A DNA stretch of 64,000 bases from Nitrospirota bacterium (GTDB lineage: Bacteria > Nitrospirota > Thermodesulfovibrionia > UBA6902): the NCBI GenBank assembly GCA_016214845.1, contig JACRMS010000020.1:1-64000 (forward strand). The letters run 5' to 3'. Under the pieces are notes generated by a model. That model worked only from the letters and a program-made list of their open reading frames with translations, searched no databases and was not told the origin of the DNA. The number at the start of each line of letters is the position of its first letter. Within the stretch, counting starts at the first letter, position 1. Shown one piece after another: positions 18,021 through 26,021 of this stretch. The translations under genes and the position numbers were made by a program.

Positions 18021-18190
18021 TTACAATGATGCAAACATTGTTCAAAAATTTATTTAATCCGATAAATTTTTTAAAGCACACCGGGTTTGAAAAATCTTCA
18101 AGCATGTTTGCAAATTACAGATTAAATATATCTGTTGCAGGACCAAGGTATCGGTAAATAATTTTTTTCACAACATTTGCATCATTGTAA
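18021..18190. mobile_element. 170-bp MITE-like element with 36-bp terminal inverted repeats
   Basis: 18021-18056 and the reverse complement of 18155-18190 match at 31 of 36 positions, starting TTACAATGATGCAAA. The interior is AT-rich with smaller hairpins (AAAAATTTAT...ATAAATTTTT at 18044-18071). No open reading frame is present. Size, long terminal inverted repeats and the intergenic position fit a miniature inverted-repeat transposable element; a large structured regulatory RNA is an alternative. Confidence 0.6.
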
Positions 18191-18219
18191 AAGTGTCTTT
18201 CGGAAGAAGGGGAGAGACG

Positions 18220-19191
18220 ATGGATATATTCGAGTTCATTTTTCCAGTATCAGGGGTCAAGACCTCGATCTTCATCCCGCCGCTTGTTGCGCTTGTTGTC
18301 TCTTTTTTCACATCAATGGGAGGCGTGTCTGGCGCGTTCCTGCTCCTGCCTTTCCAGATGAGCGTTCTTAAATATACCAGCCCTTCTGTGAGCGCAACAA
18401 ACTTTGTCTTCAACATTGTCGCCATTCCAAGCGGGGTGTACCGCTATTTAAAAGAAGGCCGCATGGCATGGCCACTGACCTGGATTGTTATTGTCGGGAC
18501 CCTGCCGGGTGTGTTTATAGGTTACTATCTCCGGGTCCTTTATCTTCCTGATCCGCGGACGTTCAAGCTCTTTGTCGGGTGTGTATTGCTGTATATCGGG
18601 AGCCGTCTTTTTTATGAAGTGACCGGCAAGGCAGCGGCAGGGAAAAGCAAGAGCAAGGCGCTGGAAGATAAATTTAAACAGCGGGCGGAAGAAATTAAAA
18701 AACAGCAGAACGCGCGCCTCGCATCGGGGCTGCCGAAAGACGCGGTTGTCAAGACAATCTCTTTCACTCTCTCAAGAGTGGAATACGAATTCTGGGGGGA
18801 GAGGTTTTCATTCAGCACGCCGGCAATGTTTGTCCTTGCATTTTTCGTGGGCGTTATCGGCGGCACTTACGGGATCGGCGGCGGCGCGATCATCGCTCCT
18901 TTCTGCGTGGCGGTCTTTCATCTGCCTGTTTACACAGTTGCCGGGGCCGCGCTGATGGGGACCTTTTTAACGTCCATCGCCGGAGTGACCTTCTACAGCA
19001 TCATGCCCGTAAGGGAAGGGCTTGCCACGTCGCCTGACTGGCTGCTGGGCTCTCTCTTCGGCGCGGGCGGTTTTGCAGGTGTGTACCTGGGCGCGAGGTT
19101 CCAGAAGTTTGTGCCTCAGAAATTTATAAAGATGATACTCGGGCTTGCGATCCTGTTTTTGGCGGTCAAATATATTGTTCAGTATTTTTAG
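18220..19191 (+). CDS. TauE/SafE-family sulfite exporter or anion permease-like protein
   Basis: About 323 aa from ATG 18220, which has GGGGAGA as ribosome-binding site; upstream in-frame starts lie next to the MITE-like element. The protein has two related membrane halves, each with a Gly-rich segment (FFTSMGGVSGAFLLLP near residue 28 and FFVGVIGGTYGIGGG near 208), as in DUF81/TauE proteins. A soluble Lys/Glu-rich loop of about 65 residues (near 140-200) separates them. Substrates in the family are sulfonates, sulfite and other organic anions; none can be assigned. Confidence 0.85.
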   Translation: MDIFEFIFPVSGVKTSIFIPPLVALVVSFFTSMGGVSGAFLLLPFQMSVLKYTSPSVSATNFVFNIVAIPSGVYRYLKEGRMAWPLTWIVIVGTLPGVFIGYYLRVLYLPDPRTFKLFVGCVLLYIGSRLFYEVTGKAAAGKSKSKALEDKFKQRAEEIKKQQNARLASGLPKDAVVKTISFTLSRVEYEFWGERFSFSTPAMFVLAFFVGVIGGTYGIGGGAIIAPFCVAVFHLPVYTVAGAALMGTFLTSIAGVTFYSIMPVREGLATSPDWLLGSLFGAGGFAGVYLGARFQKFVPQKFIKMILGLAILFLAVKYIVQYF

Positions 19192-19272
19192 TTTTAATCC
19201 ACATTTCATCAACCTGCTTTGCACAGTAAAACCTCATTAAAATCAACGAGTTTTAAAATATGTATTTTCCTC

Positions 19273-19301
19273 TTGACTTATACTACATATTGTGGTTTAA
19301 T
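19273..19301 (+). promoter_or_regulatory. nrdJ promoter with candidate NrdR box in the spacer
   Basis: TTGACT (19273-19278) and TTTAAT (19296-19301) are spaced by 17 bp; each matches the sigma-70 consensus at 5 of 6. The 16-mer 19280-19295, ATACTACATATTGTGG, matches the NrdR consensus ACACWATATATWGTGT at 13 of 16 positions by my count. NrdR boxes usually occur as tandem pairs; I do not see a convincing second copy one or two helical turns away. A small palindrome CCTCTAAATAGAGG follows at 19311-19324. Confidence 0.55.
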
Positions 19302-19398
19302 TGCAGTGCACCTCTAAATAGAGGGTAAAATTAAGCTGGATAAATTTTGAAAAATCGTATTAAATAAATGGCCTTTTAATCAAAAAAAGGGAGGAATT

Positions 19399-21684
19399 AT
19401 GGCGGAAATGGTCACGACACATCTTGAGTTAACACCGAGTGCATTAAAGGTCCTGGAAAAGAGATACCTCAGGAAAGACGAGGAAGGGCGGACCGTTGAA
19501 GCCCCGGAGGACATGTTCAGGAGAGTCGCAAAGACCGTTGCCTCTGTAGAACTGAACTACGCGAAATCCGAGGCCGAAGTCAAAACCATAGAAAATGAAT
19601 TTTATAATCTGATGACGGCATCAAAATTCCTCCCAAACAGTCCGACTCTCATGAACGCGGGAAGACGGCTTGGACAGTTGTCCGCGTGTTTTGTGCTTCC
19701 GGTTGAAGACTCCATGGAATCCATTTTCGAGGCGGTAAAAAACGCGGCATTGATCCACAAATCAGGCGGCGGCACAGGCTTTTCATTCTCCAACCTCAGG
19801 CCCAAGGGCGACATCGTAGGCTCTACAAAGGGGATCTCTTCGGGGCCCCTTTCATTCATGACGGTCTTTGATTCAGCGACCGAGGCCATAAAACAGGGCG
19901 GCACAAGAAGGGGCGCGAACATGGGCATTCTCCGTGTGGACCATCCTGATATCCTCCAATTCGTTTCCGCCAAAGAAAACAATTCCAGGCTGAATAATTT
20001 CAATCTCTCAGTCGGCATAACGGACACCTTCATGAAGGCGCTCGAAAAAGATGAAGAGTACGATCTGATAAATCCCCACACCAAACAGCCCGTGCGCAGG
20101 CTCAAGGCAAGAGAGGTTTTCAACCTGATAGTACAGCACGCGTGGAAAAACGGTGAGCCGGGCGTTGTTTTTATAGACAGGATGAACCAGTATAATCCTA
20201 CTCCCTCGGTCGGGCAGATCGAAAGCACCAATCCCTGCGGCGAGCAGCCCCTTCTGCCGTACGAGTCCTGCAATCTCGGCTCGATCAATCTTGCAAAACA
20301 CATAAGGTATGACGCGTCCCGCGCCGCTGGTGTGGACTGGGACACCCTGAGGGAGACCGTGCACCGCTCCGTGCATTTCCTTGATAACGTCATTGTCATC
20401 AACAGATATCCGCTGAAGAAGATCGAAGAATCAACAAAGGCAAACCGTAAAATAGGGCTCGGTGTAATGGGCTGGGCTGACATGCTGATACAGCTTGGCA
20501 TCCCCTACAATTCGGAAGACGCCTCAAAGCTCGCGACCGAGGTGATGAAATTCATACAGACCGAAAGCAAAAAGCAGTCGTCATTTCTGGCCGATGAAAG
20601 GGGGACCTTCCCTAATTTCGAGGTCAGCATTTACAGGGACAAAACCCCTTTAAGGAACGCCACTACAACAACCATCGCGCCAACCGGGACTCTCTCGATA
20701 ATCGCGGGATGTTCAAGCGGCATTGAGCCGCTGTTTGCGGTAGCGTTTGTGCGCAACGTCCTTGAAGGCACAAAGCTCTATGAGGTCAACCCCATCTTTG
20801 AAAAGATCGCGAAAGAGCGCGGCTTCTGGAGCAGGGAGCTTATCGACAAGATCGCGGAAAAGGGAAGCCTTCAGGGGATCACTGAGGTTCCCGATGATGT
20901 GAAAAAGTTTTTTATCACGGCGCACGACATATCCCCGCTGGACCACATCAGGATGCAGGCGGCCTTTCAAAAACACGTTGACAACGCGGTCTCAAAGACC
21001 GTCAACTTTTCTCACAACGCGACCCCGAAAGAGGTGGAAGACGCGTATTTCCTTGCCTACGGCCTCGGCTGTAAAGGCGTCACTGTCTACAGGGACGGTT
21101 CAAGGGAAGAGCAGGTGCTCTCCACCGGAAAAACAGAGCAGGGAACAAAGGGTAAAGAACAAAAAGAACAGGTCGTGGACCATAAAATAACGCCGAAGAA
21201 AAGGCCCGAGGTCATCACGGGCACAACAAGGCTCATGAAGACCGGCTGCGGCAACCTGTATGTCACCATCAATGAAGATGAGGAGGGAAACCTCTTTGAG
21301 CTCTTCACTCAGATGGGCAAGGCAGGCGGATGCGCATCAAGCCAGGCAGAGGCGATCGGAAGGCTCGTGAGTCTCGCGCTCAGGAGCAACATAGAACCCG
21401 AAGAGCTTGTCAAAAATCTCAAAGGCATCAGCTGCCACAGCCCCGCGTGGGCCAACGGCGGGAAGATCTCATCCTGCTCCGACGCCATATCAAAGGCCAT
21501 CGAAAGATACGCTGAACGCGGCGCCAAGAAAAACGGCAACGGCAACGGCTCGCATCACGAAGAGCATAAAGAGAGCAAAGAAAATATAATGCTCTGCGGC
21601 GCCTGCCCCGACTGCGGAGGGGCCGTAGAACACGAAGGCGGCTGCGCAGTGTGCAGAGACTGCGGGTTTACGAAATGTTCATGA
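19399..21684 (+). CDS. nrdJ: Adenosylcobalamin-dependent (class II) ribonucleoside-diphosphate reductase
   Basis: Reduces ribonucleotides to deoxyribonucleotides using a B12-derived radical, independent of oxygen. The 761-aa protein has the N-terminal Cys in GQLSACFVLP, the Gly-rich GGGTGFSFSNL, the active-site NPCGEQPLLPYESCNLGS near 277, and APTGTLSIIAGCSSGIEP near 433. It continues into a TSCPD domain (TGCGNLYVTINEDEEG near 614, ISCHSPAW) and ends with a Cys-rich zinc-ribbon-like tail (CGACPDCGG, CAVCRDCGF). A strong GGGAGGAATT ribosome-binding site precedes ATG. A predicted NrdR-type box lies in its promoter and a terminator follows. Confidence 0.96.
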   Translation: MAEMVTTHLELTPSALKVLEKRYLRKDEEGRTVEAPEDMFRRVAKTVASVELNYAKSEAEVKTIENEFYNLMTASKFLPNSPTLMNAGRRLGQLSACFVLPVEDSMESIFEAVKNAALIHKSGGGTGFSFSNLRPKGDIVGSTKGISSGPLSFMTVFDSATEAIKQGGTRRGANMGILRVDHPDILQFVSAKENNSRLNNFNLSVGITDTFMKALEKDEEYDLINPHTKQPVRRLKAREVFNLIVQHAWKNGEPGVVFIDRMNQYNPTPSVGQIESTNPCGEQPLLPYESCNLGSINLAKHIRYDASRAAGVDWDTLRETVHRSVHFLDNVIVINRYPLKKIEESTKANRKIGLGVMGWADMLIQLGIPYNSEDASKLATEVMKFIQTESKKQSSFLADERGTFPNFEVSIYRDKTPLRNATTTTIAPTGTLSIIAGCSSGIEPLFAVAFVRNVLEGTKLYEVNPIFEKIAKERGFWSRELIDKIAEKGSLQGITEVPDDVKKFFITAHDISPLDHIRMQAAFQKHVDNAVSKTVNFSHNATPKEVEDAYFLAYGLGCKGVTVYRDGSREEQVLSTGKTEQGTKGKEQKEQVVDHKITPKKRPEVITGTTRLMKTGCGNLYVTINEDEEGNLFELFTQMGKAGGCASSQAEAIGRLVSLALRSNIEPEELVKNLKGISCHSPAWANGGKISSCSDAISKAIERYAERGAKKNGNGNGSHHEEHKESKENIMLCGACPDCGGAVEHEGGCAVCRDCGFTKCS

Positions 21685-21699
21685 TGAGTTAACCTTTAG

Positions 21700-21724
21700 A
21701 GGCGAGGCGATGCCTCGCCTTTTT
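21700..21724 (+). terminator. Rho-independent terminator after nrdJ
   Basis: AGGCGAGGC (21700-21708) and GCCTCGCCT (21712-21720) form a 9-bp stem with a 3-nt loop, followed by TTTT. It begins 15 bp after the nrdJ stop. Confidence 0.88.
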
Positions 21725-21777
21725 CTAAAATGTCAGAAAATATTTATAAAACGTCATACGAACATAAGAAGACATCA

Positions 21778-21810
21778 AACAGGAACATGGGAAACTATGT
21801 TCCTGTTTTT
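21778..21810 (+). terminator. Second hairpin terminator downstream of nrdJ
   Basis: AACAGGAACAT (21778-21788) and ATGTTCCTGTT (21797-21807) form an 11-bp perfect stem with an 8-nt loop and a following T-run. It stands between the nrdJ terminator and rlpA, so it may back up the first terminator or serve an unseen short transcript. Confidence 0.7.
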
Positions 21811-21846
21811 GTCTCCCCTCTATCAAGAGGGGACAAAGGGGTGTGT
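21811..21846. repeat. Palindromic repeat, CCCCTC-loop-GAGGGG type (intergenic copy)
   Basis: CCCCTC (21815-21820) and GAGGGG (21827-21832) form a hairpin, followed by ACAAAGGGGTGTG. The hairpin and the AAGGRGG-like trailer match three copies inside the glycosyltransferase gene at 37.2, 37.9 and 38.6 kb. Confidence 0.65.
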
Positions 21847-21896
21847 TTCCATCATCTGCTGACGACAGTACATCGTTTCAATTAAAATAAGATAAT

Positions 21897-22556
21897 ATGC
21901 AAAGCAAACTTTCCATAATCATCCTCCTCACCACCCTCCTCTTCTCCTGCGCCCCTTTCCCTCACAGGGAAAACAAGCCCCGTACAGGGGAAGATTATCT
22001 CACAGCCTCGTGGTACGGGCCGGATTTTCACGGGAAGCCGACTTCATCGGGCGAGAGATACGATATGTACGGGATGACGTGCGCGCACAAGACTTATGAT
22101 TTCGGGACGAAACTGCGGGTCACAAATCCTGATACCGAGAAATATGTTGAGGTGGTCGTCAATGACAGGGGGCCGTTTATCTGGGGCAGGGACCTCGATC
22201 TCTCCTATGGTGCCGCAAAAGAGATCGGCCTCATGGGAAAAGGCGTCGGCGCTGTGAAGATAGAATATCTCGGAAGGGACATGCGTTACGCCAAGCGATT
22301 GCCCTTTGAACCTGTAGCGTCATCCGGCGGCCTGACCATCCAGGTGGGTTCATTCATTGAGCAGCCAAACGCCGACCGTCTTAAGAAGGGCCTCGAATTT
22401 AAATACAGCGATGTCTACATTACAACCGCCAATGTTAACGGGCAGAAATTCTTCAGGGTGAGAATGGGTGAATTCAGGGAATACAAGAACGCCTATTCCG
22501 TCGCGGCAAAACTTGCCGATGAAGGGTACAGCACGATTATAGTTGCGAATAACTAA
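21897..22556 (+). CDS. rlpA: RlpA-like septal ring lipoprotein (DPBB and SPOR domains)
   Basis: The 219-aa lipoprotein has a hydrophobic signal with a lipobox ending at Cys18 (LLFSC). A double-psi beta-barrel follows (TASWYGPDFHGKPTSSGE near residue 37, VVVNDRGPFIWGRDLDLS near 92), and a C-terminal SPOR domain that binds denuded peptidoglycan (GGLTIQVGSF near 148 to the end). RlpA family members are septal lytic transglycosylases that cleave glycan strands lacking stem peptides. The region holds the conserved catalytic-site Asp (DLDLS). Confidence 0.9.
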   Translation: MQSKLSIIILLTTLLFSCAPFPHRENKPRTGEDYLTASWYGPDFHGKPTSSGERYDMYGMTCAHKTYDFGTKLRVTNPDTEKYVEVVVNDRGPFIWGRDLDLSYGAAKEIGLMGKGVGAVKIEYLGRDMRYAKRLPFEPVASSGGLTIQVGSFIEQPNADRLKKGLEFKYSDVYITTANVNGQKFFRVRMGEFREYKNAYSVAAKLADEGYSTIIVANN

Positions 22557-22560
22557 GAAT

Positions 22561-22693
22561 TAACCACTGAGAGCACTGAGGCACGGAGGAAAATAAAAAC
22601 TGAATTAGCCACGGATTACCCGGATTCACACGGATTTATGTAGAAGTTTATTTTTTTAATCTGTGTTTATCTGTGAAATCTGTGGCTAATTCT
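22561..22693. repeat. Composite intergenic repeat with inverted AATTAGCCAC arms
   Basis: The block starts with AACCACTGAGAGCACTGAGG (copy of the repeat at 12522) and then has GAATTAGCCACGGATT (22602-22617) whose inverted counterpart AATCTGTGGCTAATTC lies at 22677-22692. Inner ACACGGATTT and AATCTGTGTTTATC also pair. The right arm overlaps the region where an upstream start of nth could be drawn. Confidence 0.75.
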
Positions 22694-22711
22694 CATGTCT
22701 GTGATTTTATA

Positions 22712-23377
22712 ATGGACACTCGCGCAATACATAAGTTGTGGCCTCAATTGAAAAAGCAGGTGAGCGGGCTTGATGTGCCGTGGCTTGAGAACATGGTGCA
22801 GCAATCCTTCAGGGACAGGGACCCGTTTAAAGTCCTCATCTCCTGCATACTGAGCCTGCGCACACAGGACAGGACAACAGGCGCAGCCTCTGAAAGGCTT
22901 TTCAATCTTGCGCCTGACGTGAAGACAATGTCAAAGCTTCCAATGAAGACAATTGAGAAGGCGATCTATCCGGTCGGGTTTTATAAAGTAAAGGCGCAGA
23001 GGATAAAAGAACTGTGCAAGGCGCTGATCAAGAATTGCAATTCAAAAGTCCCTGATGATCTGGATGAGTTGATGAAGCTAAAAGGCGTCGGCAGAAAGAC
23101 CGCGAACCTCGTCATCACCCTCGGCTATCAGAAACCTGGAATATGCGTTGATACCCATGTGCATAGAATTACAAACAGATGGGGCTATGTAAAAACAAAG
23201 ACGCCTGAACAAACCGAATTCGCACTCCGGGAAAAAATCCCTCAGGAATACTGGCTCGAAATAAACGGCCTGCTCGTCGCATTCGGCCAGGGCATCTGCA
23301 GGCCGGTCTCTCCATTGTGCAGCAAATGCAGCATTGAAAAATATTGCGAAAAAGTTGGAGTGACAATCCATCGATAG
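22712..23377 (+). CDS. nth: Endonuclease III (DNA glycosylase/AP lyase)
   Basis: Base-excision repair enzyme for oxidised pyrimidines. The 221-aa product from ATG 22712 has the helix-hairpin-helix LKGVGRKTANLV with the catalytic Lys near 125, the catalytic Asp in GICVDTHVHRI near 143, and the [4Fe-4S] cluster ligands in CRPVSPLCSKCSIEKYC near the C-terminus. An in-frame GTG at 22673 would extend the protein into the AATTAGCCAC repeat, so I prefer 22712. A TATAAT hexamer overlaps the start codon. Confidence 0.93.
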   Translation: MDTRAIHKLWPQLKKQVSGLDVPWLENMVQQSFRDRDPFKVLISCILSLRTQDRTTGAASERLFNLAPDVKTMSKLPMKTIEKAIYPVGFYKVKAQRIKELCKALIKNCNSKVPDDLDELMKLKGVGRKTANLVITLGYQKPGICVDTHVHRITNRWGYVKTKTPEQTEFALREKIPQEYWLEINGLLVAFGQGICRPVSPLCSKCSIEKYCEKVGVTIHR

Positions 23378-23382
23378 AAAAT

Positions 23383-23411
23383 GCAGGGGCGGGTTTAAAA
23401 CCCGCCCCTGC
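23383..23411 (+). terminator. Near-perfect hairpin after nth
   Basis: GCAGGGGCGGGTTT (23383-23396) pairs with AAACCCGCCCCTGC (23398-23411). It has no U-tract but sits 5 bp after the nth stop and just before the polX promoter. The GGGGCGGG stem resembles the palindrome at 50785-50816. Confidence 0.55.
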
Positions 23412-23422
23412 CGCAGAATGGA

Positions 23423-23431
23423 TGCTATACT
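23423..23431 (+). promoter_or_regulatory. Extended -10 element giving a likely leaderless polX mRNA
   Basis: TGCTATACT (23423-23431) is an extended -10 (TGn then TATACT). The polX ATG begins 7 bp after its last base, so transcription would start at or within a base or two of the start codon. No ribosome-binding site is present upstream of the ATG. Confidence 0.5.
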
Positions 23432-23437
23432 TTATCT

Positions 23438-25171
23438 ATGAAAAATCAGGAGGTCGCCAGGATCTTCAACGACATTGCTGATATTCTTGAGATCAAAGGT
23501 GACAACCCTTTCAGGATTCGCGCGTACAGGCGCGCGGCGCAGAACATTGACGGGCTTGCCAAAGACGTCACGGAAATATCCGCGGAAGAATTGCAAAAGA
23601 TTCCGGGCATCGGGGCTGACCTTGCAAACAAGATTCATGAGTATGTCGGGACAGGTCATTTAACATTCTATGAAGAATTAAAAAAGGAAGTGCCCTCCGG
23701 CCTCGTTGACCTCCTCTCCGTTCCGGGTCTTGGCCCGAAGACTGCGAAGCTCCTCTTTGACAAGCTTCATGTTAAAGATGTGGACGACCTTGAGAAATAC
23801 GCGAAGGAAGGAAAGCTGAAAGGCCTTCCCGGCATTCAGGCAAAGACAGAAGAGAACATCCTCAAAGGGATCGCGATGATCAAGCGGCACACTGGACGTT
23901 TCCCCCTGGGGCGAGTGCTGCCTGTTGCCGAAGGGATTGTGGAGAAGCTGAAGGGAAAACCTTTCATTAATAAATTGAGCATTGCAGGAAGCCTCAGGCG
24001 CTGGAAGGACACGATACATGACATTGACATACTTGCAACTTCAAAAGACCCTCATAAAGTGATGGACGTGTTCGTCCATCTGCCGCAGGTAAAGGAAGCG
24101 CTTATGAAGGGGCCGACGAAATCAAGCGTTATCACCGCTGAAGGAATTCAGGTGGACTTGAGGGTTGTGGAGGAAGACTCGTTCGGCGCGGCGTTAGCTT
24201 ATTTTACCGGCAGCAAGGAGCATAACATAAGGCTCCGCGAGATGGCTGTGAAAAAGGGAATGAAGATAAATGAGTACGGCGTCTTCGATGTCAAGACGGA
24301 CAAGAAATTAGGCGGAGAGCATGAGGAAGATGTCTATAAAATACTTGGTATGCCGTACATCCCGCCTGAAATACGTGAGGATACTGGAGAGATCGAAGCG
24401 GCCCTTACAGGCAATCTGCCGAAGCTTATCGAGTTGAAGGACATAAAAGGCGACCTCCATGTGCATACCACTGACAGTGACGGGAGCCACGACATAGAGG
24501 AACTTATTGAAGCCGCGAAGGCGAGGGGCTACGAATATCTTGCTGTAACAGACCATTCAAAAGGACTCGGCGTAGCCGGGGGATTGAGCATCGAGCAGGT
24601 GCTTGAGCAGAATAAAAAGATACAGGCTCTGAACAAAAAATTAAAAGGCTTCAAAATCCTTTCCGGCACGGAGATGGATATCAAAAGTGACGGGACACTG
24701 GACTATCCCGATGATGTTTTGAAGAAGCTTGATATTGTCATCGCCTCCATACATTCAGGGTTCAGGCAATCTAAGGAACAACTCACAAAGCGGCTTGTCT
24801 ACGCCATGAAGAACCCGTACGTCAACATCATCGCCCATCCGACCGGAAGGATCATCGGAGAGCGCGAGGCATATGAAGTAGATATGGAAGAAGTTTTAAA
24901 GACAGCAAAAGAAACAGTCACAGCAATCGAGATAAACGCCTATCCGCTGAGACTCGACTTGAGTGACATGTATGTCAAGAAGGCAAAAGAAATGGGGATC
25001 GCGCTTTCGATCAATACAGACACCCACGTCACGTTCCAGTTTGACTTTATGACCTACGGCATAGGCACTGCGAGAAGGGGCTGGGCTGAGAAGAAGGATG
25101 TCTTGAATACGCTGGGGTATGAGGCGTTGATGAAGAGATTGAGAAAAAAGAAAAGTGCAAAAGCGCAATAG
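23438..25171 (+). CDS. polX: Family X DNA polymerase/PHP exonuclease
   Basis: The 577-aa protein has helix-hairpin-helix motifs (LQKIPGIGADLANKI near 49, LLSVPGLGPKTAKLL near 92), a polymerase beta-like nucleotidyltransferase domain (AGSLRRW near 183 and DIDIL near 193) and a C-terminal PHP phosphoesterase domain (DLHVHTTDSDGSH near 340, HPTGR near 466, NTDTHV near 526). Bacterial PolX acts in gap filling and repair. A small insertion or loss is not evident; length is typical. Confidence 0.93.
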   Translation: MKNQEVARIFNDIADILEIKGDNPFRIRAYRRAAQNIDGLAKDVTEISAEELQKIPGIGADLANKIHEYVGTGHLTFYEELKKEVPSGLVDLLSVPGLGPKTAKLLFDKLHVKDVDDLEKYAKEGKLKGLPGIQAKTEENILKGIAMIKRHTGRFPLGRVLPVAEGIVEKLKGKPFINKLSIAGSLRRWKDTIHDIDILATSKDPHKVMDVFVHLPQVKEALMKGPTKSSVITAEGIQVDLRVVEEDSFGAALAYFTGSKEHNIRLREMAVKKGMKINEYGVFDVKTDKKLGGEHEEDVYKILGMPYIPPEIREDTGEIEAALTGNLPKLIELKDIKGDLHVHTTDSDGSHDIEELIEAAKARGYEYLAVTDHSKGLGVAGGLSIEQVLEQNKKIQALNKKLKGFKILSGTEMDIKSDGTLDYPDDVLKKLDIVIASIHSGFRQSKEQLTKRLVYAMKNPYVNIIAHPTGRIIGEREAYEVDMEEVLKTAKETVTAIEINAYPLRLDLSDMYVKKAKEMGIALSINTDTHVTFQFDFMTYGIGTARRGWAEKKDVLNTLGYEALMKRLRKKKSAKAQ

Positions 25172-25211
25172 CGCAGAAGTGCAATAGAACAAAGGTGCGG
25201 GCGCGGGGTTG

Positions 25212-25232
25212 TGTTATAATCATGTTATAACA
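25212..25232 (+). promoter_or_regulatory. Palindromic operator/promoter of the toxin-antitoxin pair
   Basis: TGTTATAA, a 5-bp spacer TCATG and TTATAACA form a perfect 8-bp inverted repeat immediately upstream of the mazE-like gene. It contains a TATAAT hexamer (25215-25220). Such palindromes are typical of operators at which the antitoxin, alone or in complex with the toxin, represses its own operon. Confidence 0.65.
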
Positions 25233-25248
25233 TTTTGAGGAGGTGTTG

Positions 25249-25497
25249 ATGCACAGGAAAATATGTTCAATAGGAAACAGCCGGGGGGTTTCCATCCCCG
25301 TTGACGTCCTTGAAAAGCTTGATCTGTCAGTCGGCTCGGATGTGGATGTAAAACTTGACGAGAACAAATCAAGGATAATAGTAGAGCCCGTCAGGAAAAA
25401 GAAATATCCTAAAGGTGTTGACAGGGAATTTGTTTCTCAGGTTAACGAATTTATAAAGAAGTATGAGCCTGCGCTCAAAGAGCTTGCAAAAAAGTGA
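25249..25497 (+). CDS. AbrB/MazE-type antitoxin
   Basis: 82 aa from ATG 25249, preceded by GAGGAGG five bases upstream; a GTG at 25243 lies inside that ribosome-binding site. The N-terminal swapped-hairpin domain (ICSIGNSRGVSIPVDVLEKL) binds DNA and the acidic/basic C-terminus (VSQVNEFIKKYEP) would bind the toxin. Its stop overlaps the Doc-like start by 4 bp (GTGA). MazE/AbrB domains paired with Doc toxins are common in environmental genomes. Confidence 0.85.
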   Translation: MHRKICSIGNSRGVSIPVDVLEKLDLSVGSDVDVKLDENKSRIIVEPVRKKKYPKGVDREFVSQVNEFIKKYEPALKELAKK

Positions 25498-25877
25498 AAT
25501 GTCTTTCCGCGGAACAGGCGCTGTTTATTCACAGCAGGCTTATTGATGAAACAGGCGGCGCTCACGGCGTCAGGGATTTAGGTCTCCTTCAATCCGCCGT
25601 ATCAAGACTACAGGCAACATTCGAAAGCAAAGACCTCTATCCCGATATCTTCCATAAAACTGCCGCGCTGATGGAATCACTCATAAAAAACCATCCCTTT
25701 ATCGACGGCAATAAGAGGACCGCTATAACAGCTTCAGGTATTTTTTTGAGAATTAACGGTTACTCACTGGAAGCCTCGCAGAAGGAGCTTGAGCGATTCG
25801 TACTCAGAATGGCTACCGGGAAAATTTCCTTTGAAGCGGCTGTTAAGTGGTTCAAGATCAATTCCTTAAAACAATAA
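25494..25877 (+). CDS. doc: Doc-type Fic family toxin
   Basis: The 127-aa protein has the Fic/Doc active-site motif HPFIDGNKRTA near residue 61, preceded by GVRDLGLLQSAVSR. Doc enzymes phosphorylate elongation factor Tu and stop translation. The start is GTG overlapping the antitoxin stop, an arrangement that links production of the two. The catalytic His, Asp and Lys/Arg residues are all present, so the toxin appears active. Confidence 0.9.
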   Translation: MKCLSAEQALFIHSRLIDETGGAHGVRDLGLLQSAVSRLQATFESKDLYPDIFHKTAALMESLIKNHPFIDGNKRTAITASGIFLRINGYSLEASQKELERFVLRMATGKISFEAAVKWFKINSLKQ

Positions 25878-26021
25878 TACCCGGCAAGAGCCATAGTACG
25901 AAAGACCAATAGCGCGCTTTGAAAAATTTACGTCGTTCTTCTTTTGTTATGCGCTGCGGTACTTATGCACTATTTCAGCTTTTGCTCTTCTGCAATATGG
26001 AAAATGTGGCATTGGATAGTG

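Noticed and set aside
19249-19326. Second NrdR box near the first
   Set aside because: Windows one to three helical turns away give few matches; the CCTCTAAATAGAGG palindrome has the wrong sequence.
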